From assembly GCA_050692055.1 (NCBI GenBank), contig JBOGTC010000027.1, positions 1 through 8,098 of the forward strand: a stretch of 8,098 nt of DNA, written 5' to 3'. Made by a program: the position numbers and the translations under genes. The notes below the pieces were generated by a model. It worked only from the letters and a program-made list of their open reading frames with translations, was not told where the DNA came from and made no database searches. Shown in pieces: positions 5,492-8,098 of this stretch. Origin of the DNA: JBOGTC01 sp050692055. Its GTDB lineage: Bacteria; Chloroflexota; Limnocylindria; QHBO01. The first letter of the stretch is position 1, and the number at the start of each line of letters is the position of its first letter.

Positions 5492-6994
5492 TCACGACTC
5501 CTCGTCGACGAACGTGGTGTCGATCTGGGCCCGCTGCAGCTTGCCCGAGTAATCGATGTACACGCTCTTCCACTCGCTGAAGAAGTCGAGCGCGGCCTGG
5601 CCCACTTCGCGATGTCCGTTGCCTGTGGCCTTGGTCCCCCCGAACGGCAGGTGCGCCTCGGCGCCGATGGTGCCGTGATTCACGTACCCCAGCCCGGAGT
5701 CGAAGTCCCGGATGGAGCGGAAGGCCAGGTTCACATCCTGCGTGAAGAGCGAGGTCGACAGGCCGTACTTCACGCCGTTGACCACGCGCACCGCCTCATC
5801 CCACGAATCGACCGGGATGACCGATGTGACCGGGCCGAATATCTCCTCCTGCGCAATGCGCGCATCGGGCTTGACCTCGGTGAAGATCGTGGGCTGGAAG
5901 AACGAGCCCTTGGCCAGCTTCCCGTCCCGCGCCGGCTCGCCGCCGATCACCAGCTCGGCCTCGTCGCGGCCGATGTCGGCGTAGGCGGCGATCCGCTCGA
6001 CGGCCGTGTCGTTGATGACGGGGCCGACGTCGGTCCTGTCGTCCAGGCCATCGCCCAGCACGAGCTTGCCGACACGGTCGCGCAGCGCGTGCACGAACCG
6101 GTCGTGGATGGACCGATGCACGACCAGCCGCGACGCGGCGGTGCAGCGCTGGCCGGACGTGCCGAAGGCAGACCAGATGACCGAATCGAGCGCGAGGTCG
6201 AGATCGGCGTCCTCCCAGATCACGATCGGGTTCTTGCCGCCGAGCTCCAGGGAGACGCGCTTCAGCGTCTTCGCGGCACGCGTGCTGATCTCGACGCCGG
6301 TATCGGTATGGCCGGTGAAGCTGATGACCTTGACGTCGGGGTGCTCGACGATGGCGTTGCCGACGTCGCCGCCGGAGCCGGTGACGACGTTGGCGACGCC
6401 GTCGGGGAGGCCGCCCTCGACCAGGAGCTCGACGAAGCGCACGAGGCAGGCCGGCGTGTCGGAGGCGGGCTTGATGACCGCCGTGTTGCCGCAGATCAGC
6501 GCCGGGAAGAGCTTCCAGGCCGGGATGGCGACCGGGAAGTTCCATGGCGTGATGATGCCGACCACGCCGATCGGCCGGCGGATCGCCATCGCGAACTTGT
6601 CCGGCATCTCCGAGGGCACGGTCTGGCCGAAGAGGCGACGACCCTCGCCGGCCATGTAGTAGCCGACGTCGATCGCCTCCTGCACGTCGCCGCGCGCCTC
6701 GGGCAGGACCTTGCCCATCTCGCGCGTCATGAGCTCGGACAGCTCCTCCTTGTGCTCCGCCAGGAGACGCGCGATGCGGAACAGGATCTCGCCGCGCTTC
6801 GGCGCCGGCATGGCGCTCCAGGCCGGGAAGGCGCGCTTCGCGGCATCCACTGCCGCATCCACGTCGGCTGCGCCCGAGGCGGCGAACTCGCCGATCACCT
6901 CGTCGTGATTCGCGGGACTGGTGGACGTGAACGTGGTGCCCGAGCGGGCATCGGCCCACTCGCCACCGATCAGGTTGCGGTACGTCTTGGACAC
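5492..6994 (-). CDS. NAD(P)+-dependent aldehyde dehydrogenase
   Basis: A 500-residue soluble enzyme of the ALDH superfamily, oxidising an aldehyde to the carboxylate with NAD+ or NADP+. All expected residues are present: Asn152 in TPWNFP (oxyanion hole), Lys175 in IKPASDTP (cofactor), GHTDTG (228-233, usually GSTxxG) in the dinucleotide-binding region, Glu250 in LELGGKNP (general base), Cys284 in FGTSGQRCTAASR (nucleophile) and Glu384 in EEIFGP (cofactor ribose). Length is normal. Ser178 occupies the place where NAD-specific members often have Glu, as in NADP-using GabD-like enzymes, so NADP+ use is possible. The C-terminus (GAEAHLPFGGTKATGNGHRE at 444-463, then EWKSVYIDYSGKLQRAQID) resembles an unnamed ALDH subgroup and does not fix the substrate. 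I start at the GTG at 6994 (VSKTYRNLIGGEW), with GGAGAT 9 nt upstream, not at the TTG at 7015. It is a single gene, divergent from the TPR gene. Confidence 0.95.
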   Translation of the reverse strand: MSKTYRNLIGGEWADARSGTTFTSTSPANHDEVIGEFAASGAADVDAAVDAAKRAFPAWSAMPAPKRGEILFRIARLLAEHKEELSELMTREMGKVLPEARGDVQEAIDVGYYMAGEGRRLFGQTVPSEMPDKFAMAIRRPIGVVGIITPWNFPVAIPAWKLFPALICGNTAVIKPASDTPACLVRFVELLVEGGLPDGVANVVTGSGGDVGNAIVEHPDVKVISFTGHTDTGVEISTRAAKTLKRVSLELGGKNPIVIWEDADLDLALDSVIWSAFGTSGQRCTAASRLVVHRSIHDRFVHALRDRVGKLVLGDGLDDRTDVGPVINDTAVERIAAYADIGRDEAELVIGGEPARDGKLAKGSFFQPTIFTEVKPDARIAQEEIFGPVTSVIPVDSWDEAVRVVNGVKYGLSTSLFTQDVNLAFRSIRDFDSGLGYVNHGTIGAEAHLPFGGTKATGNGHREVGQAALDFFSEWKSVYIDYSGKLQRAQIDTTFVDEES

Positions 6995-7003
6995 GGGTGA
7001 TCG

Positions 7004-7010
7004 ATCTCCT
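7004..7010 (-). promoter_or_regulatory. Shine-Dalgarno site for the GTG start of the aldehyde dehydrogenase
   Basis: On the minus strand AGGAGAT stands before the GTG at 6994, with GGAGAT separated from it by 9 nt. The upstream in-frame TTG at 7015 would place this site inside the coding region and add seven residues (PGDRSP type) that are not a usual ALDH beginning. Confidence 0.55.
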
Positions 7011-7020
7011 GGCAATGGCC

Positions 7021-7050
7021 GTCCGGCGCGGGCGACGCATCGGTCCGGCG
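7021..7050. repeat. Direct repeat GTCCGGCG in the dehydrogenase leader
   Basis: The 8-mer GTCCGGCG occurs at 7021-7028 and 7043-7050, a 22-bp period, close to two helical turns. It lies between the candidate -10 box and the dehydrogenase start. Two same-face sites would suit a regulator binding tandem half-sites. In GC-rich DNA a chance repeat is quite possible. Confidence 0.25.
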
Positions 7051-7066
7051 TTCTCGCGGAGCTCAG

Positions 7067-7072
7067 ATTCTA
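7067..7072 (-). promoter_or_regulatory. Candidate -10 box for the aldehyde dehydrogenase
   Basis: On the minus strand TAGAAT, preceded by GGG, matches the sigma-70 -10 consensus in five of six bases and stands out in GC-rich surroundings. It would give a leader of roughly 65 nt before the GTG at 6994. I see no good -35 hexamer at 16-18 bp, so this is a weak promoter or one needing an activator. Confidence 0.35.
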
Positions 7073-7113
7073 CCCGCGTCTCTGGACGGGGCCGACACCG
7101 ACCGCTACCGTTC

Positions 7114-7121
7114 TGACGTCA
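7114..7121. promoter_or_regulatory. TGACGTCA palindrome upstream of the TPR gene
   Basis: A perfect 8-bp palindrome lies 15 bp before the ATG at 7137 in the gap shared with the dehydrogenase. Its position near the start could let a bound protein block transcription of the TPR gene. The gene lacks a clear -10 box and a clear Shine-Dalgarno sequence. Function is not shown by sequence alone. Confidence 0.25.
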
Positions 7122-7136
7122 TCCCAGCGGATTCCC

Positions 7137-8098
7137 ATGAGCATCGCCGATTCCCACCCGCCGACGACCGCCAGCCTGGACCGCGCCCATCTCGCGCTGG
7201 CCGCTCACCGCTGGGCGGAGGCGATCGAGCTGCTTCGGACCGCCGACGCCGAGGCGCCGCTTGCGCCCGCGGATCTCGACCAGCTTGGCCAGGCGGCCTG
7301 GTGGATGGGGCTGCTCGGCGAGGCGATCGCCGCACGCGAGCGCGCCTACGCGGGGCATATGACCGCCGGCGACCGGCGCGCCGCGGCGGGCTCGGCGCTT
7401 ACCCTAGCCGCCGACTACAGCCACCGCCTCGAGTCCTCGATCGCGTCCGGATGGGTCAAGCGCGCACAGCGCCTGCTCGACGGCCTGCCCGAGGCGCGGG
7501 AGCACGGCTACCTCGAGCGCGCGCTGCTCGGCGGTGCCCTGGGCCGAGGCGACCTCGACGAGGCGCTCGCGCGGGCCGAGCACGTGCTCGAGCTTGGCAA
7601 CCGGCTGGCCGATCCCGATCTCGAGGCGCTCGGCCTGCAGGACAAGGGACGCGTCCTGGTCGCCCTCGGCAGGGTGGAGGAGGGGATGGCGCTCCTGGAC
7701 GAGGCGATCGTCGCAGCCATCTCGGGCGAGGTCTCTCCGTATCCGACGGCGGTCGTCTACTGCAACGCCACGATCGCCTGCGAGGATCTGGCCGACTACC
7801 GCCGCGCGAGCGAGTTCGCCGACGCGGCGAAGCGCTGGTGCGAGAGGCAGGCGATCGCGGGCTTCCCCGGCATGTGCCGGGTACGTCGCGTCGAGATCAT
7901 CCGTCTGCGCGGCGCGTGGGCCGAGGCCGAGGCCGAAGCTCGGCAGGCGTGCGCCGAGCTCCAGGAGTTCAGCCTGGAGTACGCTGCCGAGGGCTTCTAC
8001 CAGATCGGCGAGATCCGCCTGCGCATGGGCGACCTGGCCGCGGCCGAAGAGGCCTTCACCCAGGCGCACGAGCTGGGCAGGGAGCCACTGCCCGGGCT
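7137..8098 (+). CDS. TPR-repeat protein, probable regulator, 3' end cut by the window edge
   Basis: The open frame from ATG at 7137 continues to the last base, giving 320 residues of an incomplete protein. It is almost wholly alpha-helical and Ala/Leu/Glu-rich, with TPR-like helix pairs throughout: AHRWAEAIELL (23-33), GRGDLDEALARAEHVLELGN (136-155), ALGRVEEGMALLDEAI (176-191), LADYRRASEFADAAKRW (218-234) and YQIGEIRLRMGDLAAAEEAF (288-307). No signal peptide or membrane segment is seen, so it is cytoplasmic. The segment FPGMCRVRRVEIIRLRGAW (243-261) resembles TPR regions of actinobacterial and Chloroflexota LuxR-type regulators, some of which end in a LuxR helix-turn-helix. Whether this one does lies outside the window. 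This is the first possible start codon in the frame after base 7062, and its ribosome site is weak. It is divergent from the aldehyde dehydrogenase, but no functional link is shown. Confidence 0.85.
   Translation, partial: MSIADSHPPTTASLDRAHLALAAHRWAEAIELLRTADAEAPLAPADLDQLGQAAWWMGLLGEAIAARERAYAGHMTAGDRRAAAGSALTLAADYSHRLESSIASGWVKRAQRLLDGLPEAREHGYLERALLGGALGRGDLDEALARAEHVLELGNRLADPDLEALGLQDKGRVLVALGRVEEGMALLDEAIVAAISGEVSPYPTAVVYCNATIACEDLADYRRASEFADAAKRWCERQAIAGFPGMCRVRRVEIIRLRGAWAEAEAEARQACAELQEFSLEYAAEGFYQIGEIRLRMGDLAAAEEAFTQAHELGREPLPG

Noticed and set aside
5344..5580. A 78-codon small gene with a good ribosome site
   Set aside because: Codon third positions are mixed, unlike every neighbour, the product is low-complexity Arg/Pro/Ser, and the last third overlaps the dehydrogenase 3' end antisense. 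It is kept only as part of a finding on the gap.
5387..7000. A 537-codon open frame on the plus strand opposite the aldehyde dehydrogenase
   Set aside because: It is the antisense shadow of a gene with all ALDH catalytic motifs; its translation is Asp/Arg/Leu/Val-skewed, as expected from high-GC complementary codons, and shows no domain.
7404..8069. A 221-codon minus-strand frame opposite the TPR gene
   Set aside because: It is the complement of regular TPR codons; the plus-strand frame has coherent helical repeats and runs open across the region.

Overview
The window is GC-rich bacterial chromosome, coding on both strands with short intergenic gaps. Gene content suggests an uncultured Chloroflexota lineage (Limnocylindria-like) or a deep actinobacterium. 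The pointers are a giant LAL-type LuxR regulator, an SCO4226-like nickel-binding protein, a secreted protein with a GAMGFHY motif and a TPR-only regulator-like protein. This taxonomic call is inference; no rRNA or marker gene is present. I see no tRNA, rRNA, IS element, CRISPR array or phage gene.

Layout. On the minus strand, reading leftward from 4169, are a 983-residue AAA-ATPase/LuxR regulator (1218-4169), a LON-substrate-binding-domain protein (428-1141) and, 4 bp further on, a LysM-domain lipoprotein that runs off the left edge (1-423). They could form one transcript. Divergent from the regulator, on the plus strand, is a tightly coupled pair: an 83-residue DUF4242/SCO4226-type nickel-binding protein (4278-4529) and a secreted protein with a C-terminal hydrophobic tail (4529-5176), with stop and start codons overlapping as TGATG. 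The 108-bp divergent gap carries two perfect 8-bp inverted repeats, one next to each start region.

A 315-bp convergent gap (5177-5491) with terminator-like hairpins separates the pair from a minus-strand aldehyde dehydrogenase (5492-6994) that has the full set of catalytic residues. Divergent from it, a TPR-rich protein (7137 to the right edge) starts and is cut by the window end.

How the genes may work together. The LAL regulator is placed to control itself and the divergent nickel-protein/secreted-protein pair through the dyads between them; this is inferred from position only. The LON-domain and LysM proteins are probably housekeeping or envelope functions. The aldehyde dehydrogenase is a metabolic enzyme of unresolved substrate. 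The least described part is the pair at 4278-5176, a possible two-gene unit linking a cytoplasmic metal-binding protein to an exported, probably membrane-held protein of unknown function.
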